NCBI GenBank assembly: GCA_003246625.1
Contig: QJZR01000013.1
Location: 62,001 to 126,000, forward strand
Direction: 5' to 3'
Length of the DNA: 64,000 nt
Source of the DNA: Alphaproteobacteria bacterium
GTDB lineage: Bacteria; Pseudomonadota; Alphaproteobacteria; Rhodospirillales; Rhodospirillaceae
The notes below the pieces were generated by a model that saw nothing but the letters and a program-made list of their open reading frames with translations, ran no database searches and was not told the origin of the DNA. The position numbers and the translations under genes were made by a program. Shown piece by piece: positions 12,387 through 21,336 of this stretch (position 1 is the stretch's first letter; each line of letters opens with the position of its first letter).

Positions 12387-15300
12387 ATGTTTCGCCGTCG
12401 TCTGACCCTGCGCGTCAGCCTGTTGATCCTGGTCACCACGGCGGTGGTCGCCGCCTGTCTGGCGATTACCGGCATCACCTATCGGATGAGCCTGGAAACC
12501 GCGCGGCGGATGGCGGGGGCGGTGTTCGCCGACGTCGCCCAGCGCACCCAGGAACGGGTAGACGGCCTGATGACCGCCACCCTGTCGTTCGCCGAACTGG
12601 GCGCCGCCCTGCCCGGCATCGGCGACGCGCCGCGGGAAGATCCCCTGCTGCACCCCGGTTTCGCGCCGATGACGCGGATGCTGGCCATCGATTCCTCCCT
12701 CTATTCGGTGTTCGTCGGCCGCGACGACGGCGGCTTCGTGCAGTGGATCGCGGTGCGCGGCGACGCCCGCGTCGCCGAACGCCTGCACGCGCCGCGGGGG
12801 ACCGCGCTGATCGGGCGGACGGTGTTGCCCGCGCCGGCGGGGCGGACGCAGCATTGGGTGTTCCTGGATGCGGCGGGGAAGGCCATCGGGCGGCGCGCCG
12901 ACGCCGACACCGATTTCGATCCGCGCGAACGTTTCTGGTTCCGCGACGCGCGGCCGACCGATTCGGTGATTCTGTCGCGGCCCTATATCTTCCATTCGTC
13001 GATGACGCCGGGTCTGACCGCGGCGCGCACGGTGGCGGGCGGCGGCGCGGTGTTCGGCGCCGACGTTACCCTGGACGGCCTGACCGCCTTCGTTTCCGCG
13101 TTGCGGGTGTCGGCGCACGGGCGGCTGTACGTCTTCGACGAGGGACTGGCGCAACTGGCGCCGCCCCCCGGCGACGCCGCCGCCGATCCGCGGCGGGACG
13201 CCGTGCTCGACCTGGCGCGGCAGGAGACGCAAGCCGCCGCCCCGCCGCAGGACGCGGTGTCCGGTCTGGCGCGGCAGGAGACGCAGGCCGGCGCGCCGGT
13301 CGTCCTCGACGTGAAGGGAACCGACTGCATCGCCGACGTCGCGGTGTGGCGGGGGCCGGGCGGACGGCGCATCCACGTCGGGGTGATCGCGCCGGTGGCC
13401 GACTTCGCCGAGCAACTGGACCGTCTGGCCCGCCACGTGCTGTTGGTCGGGCTGATCGTCCTGGTGGGGATGTCGCCCCTGATCTATCTGCTGTCGCGCA
13501 GCGTGGCGCGTTCGGTGGACGGTCTGGCCGCCGACGCCGACCGCATCCGCCGTTTCGATTTTTCCGAGGCCGGCGACCGTTCGTCCTTCATCACCGAATT
13601 CGATCTGCTGGCCGAGGCCTTCCACATGATGCGCGGGTCGCTGCGCACCCGCAGCCGCGAACTGGCGGTCGCCCAGGCGAAGCTGGAACGGATGATCGGC
13701 CTGGGCATCGCGATGTCGGGGGAACGCGACGTCGACCGCCTGCTCGAAACCATCATGATCGGCGCCAAGGAAATCGCCGGGGCGGAGGGCAGCACCCTGT
13801 TCCTGCGTACCGAACGCGACACCCTGCGGTTCACCATCGTCCACAACGATCCCCTGAAGCTGCGGCAGGGCAGCGACGACGCGGTCGCCGGTCTGGCCGA
13901 CGTGCCGCTGTTCGATGCCGACGGCGCGCCCAACCGGGGCAACGTGGTCAGCCTGGCGGTCAACGAGAAGCGGTCCATCGCCATCGACGACCCCTATGGG
14001 TCCGAGGGCTTCGACTTTTCCGGCCCGCGCGCCTTCGACGCGCGGTTCGGCTATCGCACCCGTTCGATCCTGACCGTGCCGCTGATGCCGCGCGGCGGCG
14101 AGGTGGTGGGGGCGCTGCAACTGATCAACGCCCGCGATCCCGACACCGGCGAGCCGGTGGCCTTTTCTCCCGGGGTGCGCGCCTTCGTCGAGGCGCTGGC
14201 GGCGCAGGCGGCGGTGGCGCTCGACAACAGCAACCTTCTCGACGCGCTCGATCGCATGGTCGACGGCATGACCCGCATGGTGGCGCACGCGGTCGATGCG
14301 AAGAGCCCCTACACCGGGGCGCACTGCGTGCGGGTGCCGGAACTCGCCCTGATGCTGGCCGAGGCGGCCAGCCGTTCGCAGCACGGCCCCTTCGCCGACT
14401 TCGCCTTCACCTCGCCGGAGCAATGGCGCGAGTTCCGCGTCGGCGCCTGGCTGCATGACTGCGGCAAGGTGACGACGCCGGAATACGTGATCGACAAGGC
14501 GACCAAGCTGGAAACCGTGGTCAACCGCATCCACGAGGTGCGCACCCGGTTCGAGGTGCTGCTGCGCGACGCCGAAATCGCCCGCCTGCGGGCCGAACTG
14601 GCGGGCGACGACGCGGCGGCGGCGGACGCCGAACTGGCGGAGCGGCAGCGGCAACTGCGCGAGGATTTCGCCTTCGTCGCCGCCTGCAACGTCGGCACCG
14701 AGTGGATGGCGGACGCCGATATCGAGCGGCTGAAGCGCATCGCCGCGGCGACCTGGATGCGCAATTTCAGCGACCGCCTGGGCCTTTCGGAAGGGGAGCG
14801 CAGCCGCCTGTCCGGCATTCCGGAACGGCCGTTGCCGGCCGAGGAACGCCTGCTCGCCGACCGGCCGGAACACGTGGTGCCGCGTTCCCCGGACGATCCG
14901 ATGTTCGATCCCGACTATGCCTTCAATCTCAAGGCGCCGAAGAACCGCCTCGACTTCGGCGAGGTCTACAACCTGTCGATCCGCCGCGGCACCCTGACCG
15001 AGGAGGAACGGTCGATCGTCAACGACCATATCGTGCAGACCATCGTGATGCTCGACAACCTCAGGCTGCCGAAGTACCTGCGCCGGGTTCCCGAGTACGC
15101 GGGAACCCACCACGAAACCCTGACCGGCTCCGGCTATCCCTTCGGCCTGACCGCCGCCGATTTGTCGATCCCGGCGCGGATCATGGCGGTGGCCGACATC
15201 TTCGAGGCGCTGACCGCCTCGGACCGGCCCTACAAGAAGGCGAAGACCCTGTCCGAGGCGGTGGGCATCCTGGCCGATTTCGCCCATCGCCGCGCCATCG

Positions 15301-15428
15301 ATCCCGAGGTCTTCCGTCTGTTCCTGGAAAGCGGCGTCTATCGCCGCTATGCCGACCGCTTCCTCTCGCCCGAGCAGATCGACGAGGTGGACGAGGCCGC
15401 CTGTCTCGCCACCGCGTCGGTGGAATAG
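12387..15428 (+). CDS. Membrane sensor cyclic-di-GMP phosphodiesterase (Cache-HAMP-GAF-HD-GYP)
   Basis: A 1013-residue protein. A first membrane helix (about residues 8-30) is followed by a periplasmic Cache-like sensor domain to about 345. A second membrane helix (LLVGLIVLVGMSPLIYLL) and a HAMP-like linker follow, then a GAF-like domain (about 450-620). The C-terminal HD-GYP domain has HDCGK, then HHETLTGSGYP, then ADIFEALTASDRPYKK. The HD-GYP signature residues are intact, so hydrolysis of c-di-GMP is expected. About 165 residues, partly coiled coil, are inserted between the HDxGK segment and the LTEEE segment. It probably links an external signal to the switch between motile and sessile states. 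Confidence 0.9.
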   Translation: MFRRRLTLRVSLLILVTTAVVAACLAITGITYRMSLETARRMAGAVFADVAQRTQERVDGLMTATLSFAELGAALPGIGDAPREDPLLHPGFAPMTRMLAIDSSLYSVFVGRDDGGFVQWIAVRGDARVAERLHAPRGTALIGRTVLPAPAGRTQHWVFLDAAGKAIGRRADADTDFDPRERFWFRDARPTDSVILSRPYIFHSSMTPGLTAARTVAGGGAVFGADVTLDGLTAFVSALRVSAHGRLYVFDEGLAQLAPPPGDAAADPRRDAVLDLARQETQAAAPPQDAVSGLARQETQAGAPVVLDVKGTDCIADVAVWRGPGGRRIHVGVIAPVADFAEQLDRLARHVLLVGLIVLVGMSPLIYLLSRSVARSVDGLAADADRIRRFDFSEAGDRSSFITEFDLLAEAFHMMRGSLRTRSRELAVAQAKLERMIGLGIAMSGERDVDRLLETIMIGAKEIAGAEGSTLFLRTERDTLRFTIVHNDPLKLRQGSDDAVAGLADVPLFDADGAPNRGNVVSLAVNEKRSIAIDDPYGSEGFDFSGPRAFDARFGYRTRSILTVPLMPRGGEVVGALQLINARDPDTGEPVAFSPGVRAFVEALAAQAAVALDNSNLLDALDRMVDGMTRMVAHAVDAKSPYTGAHCVRVPELALMLAEAASRSQHGPFADFAFTSPEQWREFRVGAWLHDCGKVTTPEYVIDKATKLETVVNRIHEVRTRFEVLLRDAEIARLRAELAGDDAAAADAELAERQRQLREDFAFVAACNVGTEWMADADIERLKRIAAATWMRNFSDRLGLSEGERSRLSGIPERPLPAEERLLADRPEHVVPRSPDDPMFDPDYAFNLKAPKNRLDFGEVYNLSIRRGTLTEEERSIVNDHIVQTIVMLDNLRLPKYLRRVPEYAGTHHETLTGSGYPFGLTAADLSIPARIMAVADIFEALTASDRPYKKAKTLSEAVGILADFAHRRAIDPEVFRLFLESGVYRRYADRFLSPEQIDEVDEAACLATASVE

Positions 15429-15748
15429 CGGTTGCCGCGCGGCGGTACGCCGAACCAGCGGCGGTGGGCGCGGGAAAAGGCGCTCAGTTCGGAATAGCCG
15501 AGGCTGAGGGCGATGTCGGACAGCGGCCGGTGCGGCTGGCGCAGATAGTCCCCGGCAAGGTCGCGGCGGGTGGCGTCGACGATTTCCGAGAACGCGGCCC
15601 CCGCCTCGGCCAGGCGGCGTTGCAGGGTGGCGGGGGAAAGGCCCAGCGCGGCCGCCACCTCGGCCAGGCGCGGCGCCCCGTCTTCCAGCCGCGCGCGGAT
15701 TTCCCGTTCGATCCGTTGCCGCAGGACGTCCCGCATCGGCGGCCTCAT
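15347..15748 (-). CDS. AraC-type DNA-binding protein lacking a sensor domain
   Basis: A 133-residue protein consisting almost only of the double helix-turn-helix of AraC regulators (RLAEVAAALGLSPATLQRRL, then LSDIALSLGYSELSAFSRAHRRWFGVPP). It has no N-terminal ligand domain. Its ATG overlaps the stop of the deoR-like gene as ATGA, so it is probably translated by coupling and belongs to the same operon. Its last 27 or so codons run antisense through the 3' end of the HD-GYP gene; the recognisable domain ends near 15430, so the tail may be a read-through extension. It might co-regulate the ABC transporter operon. Confidence 0.7.
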   Translation of the reverse strand: MRPPMRDVLRQRIEREIRARLEDGAPRLAEVAAALGLSPATLQRRLAEAGAAFSEIVDATRRDLAGDYLRQPHRPLSDIALSLGYSELSAFSRAHRRWFGVPPRGNRYSTDAVARQAASSTSSICSGERKRSA

Positions 15749-16521
15749 GACGCGAGAACGATCTCGCCCACCTTGTCGCGGACCTCGGCAAGGGCGGGAA
15801 CCGCGGCGGCGGCCTCGTCGGTGATCAGAATGTCGACGCGGTCCGCCGCGCAATAGGCGATGCGGCTGGCGGCGCCGATCTTCGTGTGGTCGGCCATGAT
15901 CACCACGCGGCGGGCGTTTTCCGCCATGGCGCGGGCGATGTCCGCCTCGCTTTGGTCGAAGCTGGTGGCGCCGTAGCGGGCGTCGAAGCCGACCGGCGAC
16001 AGCAGCGCCAGGTCGGCGTGGAAACGGTGGATTTCCGCAATCGTCGCGGCGCCGCAGGTGGCGGACATTCCGGCCAGGATGTGGCCGCCCAGCAGCAGCG
16101 CGTCGTTGCCGCGGGCGCGGCTTTCGTCGCTGCCCAGCTTCAGGGCGATGTCGAAGGAATTGGTGATCACGGAAAGGCCGGAGTGTCCGGCCAAGGCCTC
16201 GGCCAGCAGCGAGGTGGTGCTGCCCGCGTCGAGGAAGATCGTCTGTCCCGGCGCGACGCGCAGCGCCGCGGCGCGGACGATGGCGCGCTTTTCCCGCACC
16301 CGCGCCTTGGCGCGGATGGCGATCGGCGGTTCCGGCGCGGCCTCGGCGGAAACCGCGCCGCCGCGTACCCGCTTGAGGACGCCGCTCAGTTCCAGGTCCA
16401 AGAGGTCGCGGCGCACCGTCTCGCGCGAGACGGCCAGTTCGGCGGCGATGTGTTCGGCGCTGACCCGCCCGAAGGTGGCGAGCAGGGCGCGGATGCGTTG
16501 GTGCCGGTCTTCCTGCCACAT
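15745..16521 (-). CDS. DeoR-family transcriptional regulator
   Basis: A 258-residue DeoR/GlpR-type repressor. The N-terminal winged helix (RHQRIRALLATFGRVSAEHIA, with a SRETVRRDL recognition helix) lies at residues 6-55. The C-terminal sugar-phosphate sensor domain has the DAGST and NSFDIA motifs and a late VDILITDEAA strand. The family senses phosphorylated sugars or polyols. A GGAGGT ribosome-binding site supports the start. It lies just downstream of the ABC transporter genes on the same strand, so it is the likely local repressor and its effector probably relates to the imported substrate. Confidence 0.9.
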   Translation of the reverse strand: MWQEDRHQRIRALLATFGRVSAEHIAAELAVSRETVRRDLLDLELSGVLKRVRGGAVSAEAAPEPPIAIRAKARVREKRAIVRAAALRVAPGQTIFLDAGSTTSLLAEALAGHSGLSVITNSFDIALKLGSDESRARGNDALLLGGHILAGMSATCGAATIAEIHRFHADLALLSPVGFDARYGATSFDQSEADIARAMAENARRVVIMADHTKIGAASRIAYCAADRVDILITDEAAAAVPALAEVRDKVGEIVLAS

Positions 16522-16535
16522 CGGAACCTCCGCTT

Positions 16536-18206
16536 TCAGGCGCGGCCGCGCGCGGCGCGGCGCAGGGCCAGGCGCATCACCACCAGGGCGCCGAGCACGG
16601 TGCCCATGATGCAGGTGGAGAACGCCGCCGCCTGCGAGACGAAGCCCGCCTCGTCCAGGCGCATCACCGAGACCGCGGCGACGCTCAGGTTGGGAGTGAT
16701 CAGGAAAATCACCGCCGACAGGGTGACCATAGACCGCATGAACAGGAAAAAGAACACGGAAACCGCGGTCGCGCCGATGAAGGGCAGCACCGCGTCCTTG
16801 AGCACGGCGGCCAGTCCGCCGCCCAGGCAGGAGACCGCTTCCTCCAGCGCCGGGGGCACGGTGCGCATGCCGGTCATCATCGTCAGGAAGCCCTGCGAAT
16901 GATAGTGGTAGAAGTTGCACAGGGCGATCAGCAGGCTGCCGCCGTAGAGCATGCCCAGCAGGTTGTCGCCGAGGTTGAAGGCGAAGACGTAGGAGAGGCC
17001 CAGCACCATCCCCGGCACCCCGACCGGCAGCACCGCCGCCAGATAGGCGGCCTTCGCCAGCTTGGGCGGCAGGCGCTTCATGGCGAAGGCCAGCAGGAAC
17101 AGCAGAACCACGCCCGCCACCGCGGCGAACAGGCTGACCTCCAGCGTGGTGGCGAGGGGCGCGTAGCCGCCGGCCACGGTGATGTTGTAGTTCTTGAAGG
17201 TCATCGACAGGTTGTAGGGCCACAGCTTGACCAGGCTGGCGAAGACCACGGTGGCGACCACCGCGATGACGGTCAGGGCGCTGCCGTGCACCAGGAAGCC
17301 CAGCGGCACGTCGCGGGCGGGCAGGGAATCCGGCGTCACCGGGATGGCGCTTTCCGAGCCGCCGCCGAACTGGCGCTGGGTGGCGACGCGTTCGATGACC
17401 ACGGCGACCACGGTGGGCAGCAGCAGCAGGATGCCGACCACCGCGCCCATCGCGAAGTTCATCTGGCCGGAGACCTGGGCGTAGATTTCCGTCGCCAGGA
17501 CGCGGAAGTTGCCGCCGATCACCGCCGCGTTGCCGAAGTCGGTGATGGTCACGGTGAAGACGACGAACCCGGCGCTGAGGATGCCGAAACGGGCGTTGGG
17601 CAGGGTGATGTCGAAGAACTGCCGCAGGCGCGAGGCGCCCATCACCTCGGCGGCGTCGAAATAGCGGGCGTCGGAATGGCGCAGCGCCGCTTCCAGGATC
17701 AGCACCGCCTGGGGCAGGGCGTACAGCACGTCGGAAAACAAAAGGCCGGAAAAACCATAGGCGTCCACCGGCAGGCCGGTCCATTTGTGGACCAGGCCGT
17801 TGCGGCCGAGGATGAACAGGATGCCCAGCCCCTGCACCAGCGACGGGGCCAGCATCGGCAGGGCCAGGGCGACGGCGACCAGGCCGCGCCCGCGCAGGCG
17901 GGTGCGTTGCAGGGCGAAGGCGATGGCGAAGCCCAGCACCAGGCAGATCGCGGTGGTGGCGAGGCTGAGAATCAGGCTGTTCCAGGTGGCGATGGCGATG
18001 CCCGGGCTGCTCAGCACCGCCAGGTAGTTGCCGAACCCCAGGCGGTTGCCGCCGACGGAGAGGGAACGCGCCGCGATGGTGGCCAGCGGATAGAGGAAGA
18101 ACAGGGCCAACCCGGCCAGCGGCACGCCGATGCTGACCGCCAGCAGCAGGCGGTCGGCGGCGGTCAGGCGCGGTCGGCGCGGCTTGAGTTCGACCAGGGC
18201 GCTCAT
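16536..18206 (-). CDS. ABC transporter permease, fused two-domain (phosphonate/iron type)
   Basis: A 556-residue inner-membrane protein with two homologous permease halves, each with about six helices and an EAA-like loop (EVMGASRLRQFFDITLP in the first half, EEAVSCLGGGLAAVLKDAVLP in the second). This fused form is typical of the putative 2-aminoethylphosphonate and Fe3+/sugar-phosphate ABC families. The start codon overlaps the stop of the ATPase gene by four bases. Together with the ATPase and binding protein it forms a complete importer. Confidence 0.9.
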   Translation of the reverse strand: MSALVELKPRRPRLTAADRLLLAVSIGVPLAGLALFFLYPLATIAARSLSVGGNRLGFGNYLAVLSSPGIAIATWNSLILSLATTAICLVLGFAIAFALQRTRLRGRGLVAVALALPMLAPSLVQGLGILFILGRNGLVHKWTGLPVDAYGFSGLLFSDVLYALPQAVLILEAALRHSDARYFDAAEVMGASRLRQFFDITLPNARFGILSAGFVVFTVTITDFGNAAVIGGNFRVLATEIYAQVSGQMNFAMGAVVGILLLLPTVVAVVIERVATQRQFGGGSESAIPVTPDSLPARDVPLGFLVHGSALTVIAVVATVVFASLVKLWPYNLSMTFKNYNITVAGGYAPLATTLEVSLFAAVAGVVLLFLLAFAMKRLPPKLAKAAYLAAVLPVGVPGMVLGLSYVFAFNLGDNLLGMLYGGSLLIALCNFYHYHSQGFLTMMTGMRTVPPALEEAVSCLGGGLAAVLKDAVLPFIGATAVSVFFFLFMRSMVTLSAVIFLITPNLSVAAVSVMRLDEAGFVSQAAAFSTCIMGTVLGALVVMRLALRRAARGRA

Positions 18207-19204
18207 GTCCGCACCCAGGCGCCGGAGGACAGGGCGGCGGCGACCGCGTCGCCGGGACGCAGGCCGCAGGGGCCGGAGATCTCGGCGGCGAGGGCGCGGC
18301 CCCGCCACGCCACCTGGAGGCGGGTGACGTTGCCGAGGAAGCTGATGTCGGTCACCCGGCCCTCGGCGGTTTCGTCGCGGCTCAGGGCGACCATTTCGGG
18401 GCGGATGCAGAGTTCGAAGGCCTCGTCCTTGCCGTCGGGGCGGCCGTCCAGGCATTCGGGGCAGGCCTCGCGCACCCAGGCGGTGGGCAGCAGGTTGCTT
18501 TGGCCGACGAAGTCGGCGACGAAACGGGTGCGTGGCCGCAGGTACAGGTCCTCGGGGGTGCCGGTCTGTTCGATGCGGCCCTGATTCATGCAGACGATGG
18601 TGTCGGCGAGGGAGAGGGCTTCCTCCTGGTCGTGGGTGACCATGATGGTGGGGATGCCCAGGCGGCGCTGCACCTCGCGGATTTCCGCGCGCATTTCCAC
18701 CCGCACCCGCGCGTCGAGGGCGGAGAGGGGCTCGTCGAGCAGCAGCAGCGCCGGATCAACGGCCAGGGCGCGGGCGATGGCGACGCGCTGCTGCTGGCCG
18801 CCCGACAACTGGTGCGGATAGCGTTCCGCCAGATGCGGCAGCTTGATCATCTCCAGCAGGGCTTCGACGCGGGTCTGGATGGCGTCGGAGGACTCCTTGC
18901 GGATCTTCAGGCCATAGGCGACGTTTTCCGCCACCGTCATGTTGGGGAACAGGGAATAGGACTGGAAGACGATGCCGAAGCCGCGTTCCCGCGCCGGAAT
19001 CGCGGCAAGGTCGGTGTCGCCCATGGTCAGAGCGCCGCCGTCGAAGGGCATCAGCCCGGCGATGATGCGCAGCAGGGTCGTCTTGCCGCAGCCCGACGGT
19101 CCGAGCAGGCAGATGAAGTCGTGGTCGCCGACGTCCAGGCTGATGCGGTCGAGGGCCACGAAATCGTCGAAGGTCTTGTACAGGTTGCGGATCGAGAGAT
19201 GCAT
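18203..19204 (-). CDS. ABC transporter ATP-binding protein (phosphonate/iron type)
   Basis: A 333-residue ATPase. Walker A is GPSGCGKTT (about residues 35-43), the signature is [15 protein letters not shown], Walker B is LLLLDEPLSALD, and the switch His lies in VTHDQEEA. A C-terminal TOBE-like region (about 270-330) fits the CUT2/phosphonate-type subfamily. It energises the fused permease encoded immediately downstream with a 4-bp overlap. The closest family names I recognise are the putative 2-aminoethylphosphonate importer ATPases and AfuC/FbpC; sequence alone does not fix the substrate. Confidence 0.92.
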   Translation of the reverse strand: MHLSIRNLYKTFDDFVALDRISLDVGDHDFICLLGPSGCGKTTLLRIIAGLMPFDGGALTMGDTDLAAIPARERGFGIVFQSYSLFPNMTVAENVAYGLKIRKESSDAIQTRVEALLEMIKLPHLAERYPHQLSGGQQQRVAIARALAVDPALLLLDEPLSALDARVRVEMRAEIREVQRRLGIPTIMVTHDQEEALSLADTIVCMNQGRIEQTGTPEDLYLRPRTRFVADFVGQSNLLPTAWVREACPECLDGRPDGKDEAFELCIRPEMVALSRDETAEGRVTDISFLGNVTRLQVAWRGRALAAEISGPCGLRPGDAVAAALSSGAWVRT

Positions 19205-19283
19205 GCGGCGGTTCCGGGCGAAAACGTGACTCGGGAAACGGGGGCCGCCGGGCGGGTCGCGCCGCCCGGCGGAAAGCGGACGC

Positions 19284-20294
19284 CTAGCGGCCGATGGAGG
19301 CCTGCCAGGTCTTGAGGATGCCGTCCCGCTCCTTCGCCGACTTGGCGAAGTCCATCGGGTAGAGGACCTTGGTCAGGTCGGCGGGCAGCCCGGCCTTCTT
19401 CGCCATCGCGGACTGCGGCGCGCCGGGCAGGGTGGTCATTTCCTTGAACGAGGCATAGAGCTTCGCCGCGTCGCCGGACAGCGTCCAGTCGAGGAAGCGT
19501 TCCGCGTCCTTCTTGTTCTTCGCCGTCTTCAGCAGGCCCGAGGCTTCCAACTCGTACCCGGCGAGATCGGCGGGAATCACCATCTGCACCGGATAGCCCG
19601 CCTCGATCGACTGCATGGCGACGAAGGCCAGCGAGGCGCCGATGGCGAATTCCCCGGCGCGCGCCATCTTGCAGGGCTTCGAGCCCGAGGTGGTGTACTG
19701 CGCCATGTTGGGGTCGATCGCCTTCAACAGGCCCCAGCCCTTTTCCGCGCCCATGCCTTGCAGGATCGCCGCCACCTGAAGGTAGCCGGTGCCCGAGGAC
19801 GCCGGATTCGGCATCACCAGTTCGCCCTTGTAGACCGGGTTGGTCAGGTCCTTCCACGAGGTCGGCATCGGCAGCTTCTTCGCCTTCAGGACCTCGGTGT
19901 TGACGCAGAACGCGCCGACGTAGCCGGTGGCGGCGAACCAGGTCTTGTCGGCCGCCTTGAACTGGGCGGGAAGCGTGTCGCTGCCCTTCGCGGCATAGGG
20001 TGCCAACTGCTTCTTGATGTCGGGGTGCATCATGTTGGTGACGGCGAAGCCCCAGACCACGTCGGCCTGCGGGTTGTTCGCCTCGGCCAGCAGGCGCGCG
20101 CCCAGGTCGCCGGTGGACAGACGCAGGACGTTCACCTGAACGTCCGGCATCGCCTTCTTCGCGGCGGTCAGATAGGCGGCGATTTCGTCCTCTTCCAGCG
20201 CGGAGTAGACGGTGATGCTGCCGGCCTGGGCCGACCCGGCGCAAGCGACCAGGGCGGTGGCGGCAAGGAGAAAACGTTTCAACAACTGCGGCAT
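19284..20294 (-). CDS. ABC transporter periplasmic substrate-binding protein
   Basis: A 336-residue secreted protein with a clear signal peptide (residues 1-25, cleavage after GSAQA). The start is ATG 20294, which has GGAGG seven bases upstream; an in-frame ATG at 20306 lacks this. The body is the type II binding fold of the AfuA/FbpA/PhnS group (ITVYSALEEDE, MPNPASSGTGYL, and YTTSGSKPCKMARAGEFAIG). The latter two motifs match the group annotated as 2-aminoethylphosphonate-binding proteins; AfuA of the same superfamily binds hexose phosphates. I infer a phosphorylated small molecule as ligand. Confidence 0.88.
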   Translation of the reverse strand: MPQLLKRFLLAATALVACAGSAQAGSITVYSALEEDEIAAYLTAAKKAMPDVQVNVLRLSTGDLGARLLAEANNPQADVVWGFAVTNMMHPDIKKQLAPYAAKGSDTLPAQFKAADKTWFAATGYVGAFCVNTEVLKAKKLPMPTSWKDLTNPVYKGELVMPNPASSGTGYLQVAAILQGMGAEKGWGLLKAIDPNMAQYTTSGSKPCKMARAGEFAIGASLAFVAMQSIEAGYPVQMVIPADLAGYELEASGLLKTAKNKKDAERFLDWTLSGDAAKLYASFKEMTTLPGAPQSAMAKKAGLPADLTKVLYPMDFAKSAKERDGILKTWQASIGR

Positions 20295-20472
20295 GGTCGC
20301 CTCCATCGGGATTGGCGGGTGATCGGAATTCGCGGCGGGACGGCCTTGCGCGGTGCGTCCTGTGCGAATATGTGGAGATTTGCAAAAAGTTGTTGTTCTG
20401 TCCAGCGGTTTTGCATAAAAATGTCACACAGCAGATTAATGCACATAAATTAGTCAGAGAAAAGGGGCGATC
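20295..20472. promoter_or_regulatory. Divergent control region between importer and phosphatase genes
   Basis: A locally AT-rich 178-base region between two divergent transcription units. It contains TTTGCATAAAAATG and TTAATGCACATAAAT, which share a TGCAnnTAAA-like core in direct orientation and could be DeoR-family operator half-sites. The phosphatase gene has AAAAGGGG before its ATG. Operator assignment is inference. Confidence 0.4.
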
Positions 20473-21273
20473 ATGCCACAAGGTCTCCACGCCAGCGCGG
20501 TTCCCGGCCGCGACGTCCTGCTATCCTTCGCCGGGGAGCTGGCCGATATCGCCGCGCCGGTCGCGACTCGCTGGTTCCGTCATCCCCTCGACATCGACCT
20601 GAAGTCGGACAAGAGTCCGGTCACCGTCGCCGACCGCGCGGTGGAGCAGGCGGTGCGCGAGGCGATCGCCGCGCGCTTTCCGGCGCACGGCATCCTCGGC
20701 GAGGAGCAGGGGCGCGAACGCCTGGACGCCGAGGTGGTTTGGGTGGTCGATCCGATCGACGGCACCCGCAGCTTCATCACCGGCTATCCCCTGTGGGGCA
20801 CCCTGATCGCCGCGGCGGTGGAGGGGGTGCCCGAGGTCGGGGTGATCGCCATGCACGCGCTGAACGAACGCTGGGTCGGCGCGAAGGGCGAGGAAACCCG
20901 CCTCAACGGCGCGGTTTGCCGCACCCGCGCCTGCCGCGACCTGGCCTCGGCGCGGCTGTTCACCACCTCGCCCTATTATTTCAAGCCGGACGAACGCGAC
21001 GCCTTCGAGCGGTTGCTGCCGCTGGTGCACACCACCCGCTTCAACGGCGATTGCTACAACTATGGCCTGCTGGCTTCCGGCCATATCGATCTGGTGGTGG
21101 AGTGCCGCCTGGAGCCGTTCGACTATTGCTCGCTGGTGCCGGTGGTGGAGGGCGCGGGCGGGGTGATCACCGACTGGGCGGGTCAGCCGCTGGGCTTCGA
21201 ATCGGACGGACGGGTGGTCGCCGCGGCGACGCCGGAACTGCACGCCGCCGCGATGCGGGCGATGGGCCTGTAG
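20473..21273 (+). CDS. Inositol-monophosphatase-family phosphatase (HisN-like)
   Basis: A 266-residue Mg2+-dependent phosphatase. Metal and catalytic motifs are GILGEEQG (about residues 75-82) and WVVDPIDGTRSFITG (about 95-109), with a late metal ligand in EPFDYCSLVPVVEGAGG. In families of this size the substrate may be histidinol phosphate, inositol monophosphate or another small phosphate ester. No his genes are nearby. It diverges from an ABC importer with a DeoR regulator, so hydrolysis of an imported phosphorylated sugar or polyol is as plausible as a role in histidine synthesis. Confidence 0.88.
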   Translation: MPQGLHASAVPGRDVLLSFAGELADIAAPVATRWFRHPLDIDLKSDKSPVTVADRAVEQAVREAIAARFPAHGILGEEQGRERLDAEVVWVVDPIDGTRSFITGYPLWGTLIAAAVEGVPEVGVIAMHALNERWVGAKGEETRLNGAVCRTRACRDLASARLFTTSPYYFKPDERDAFERLLPLVHTTRFNGDCYNYGLLASGHIDLVVECRLEPFDYCSLVPVVEGAGGVITDWAGQPLGFESDGRVVAAATPELHAAAMRAMGL

Positions 21274-21295
21274 CGGCGAAATCAGAAATGGGAAG

Positions 21296-21328
21296 GGCGA
21301 GAGGCCTGCGGTCCCTCGCCGGTTTTTT
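21296..21328 (+). terminator. Intrinsic terminator between phosphatase and eutC
   Basis: A hairpin with GGCGAG/CTCGCC arms followed by six T residues, between the stop codons of two convergent genes. Confidence 0.7.
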
Positions 21329-21336
21329 CTTTCGTC

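Noticed and set aside
12204-15791. A 1195-codon minus-strand frame across the HD-GYP gene
   Set aside because: No start context or recognisable domain; the plus strand carries a complete multidomain sensor.
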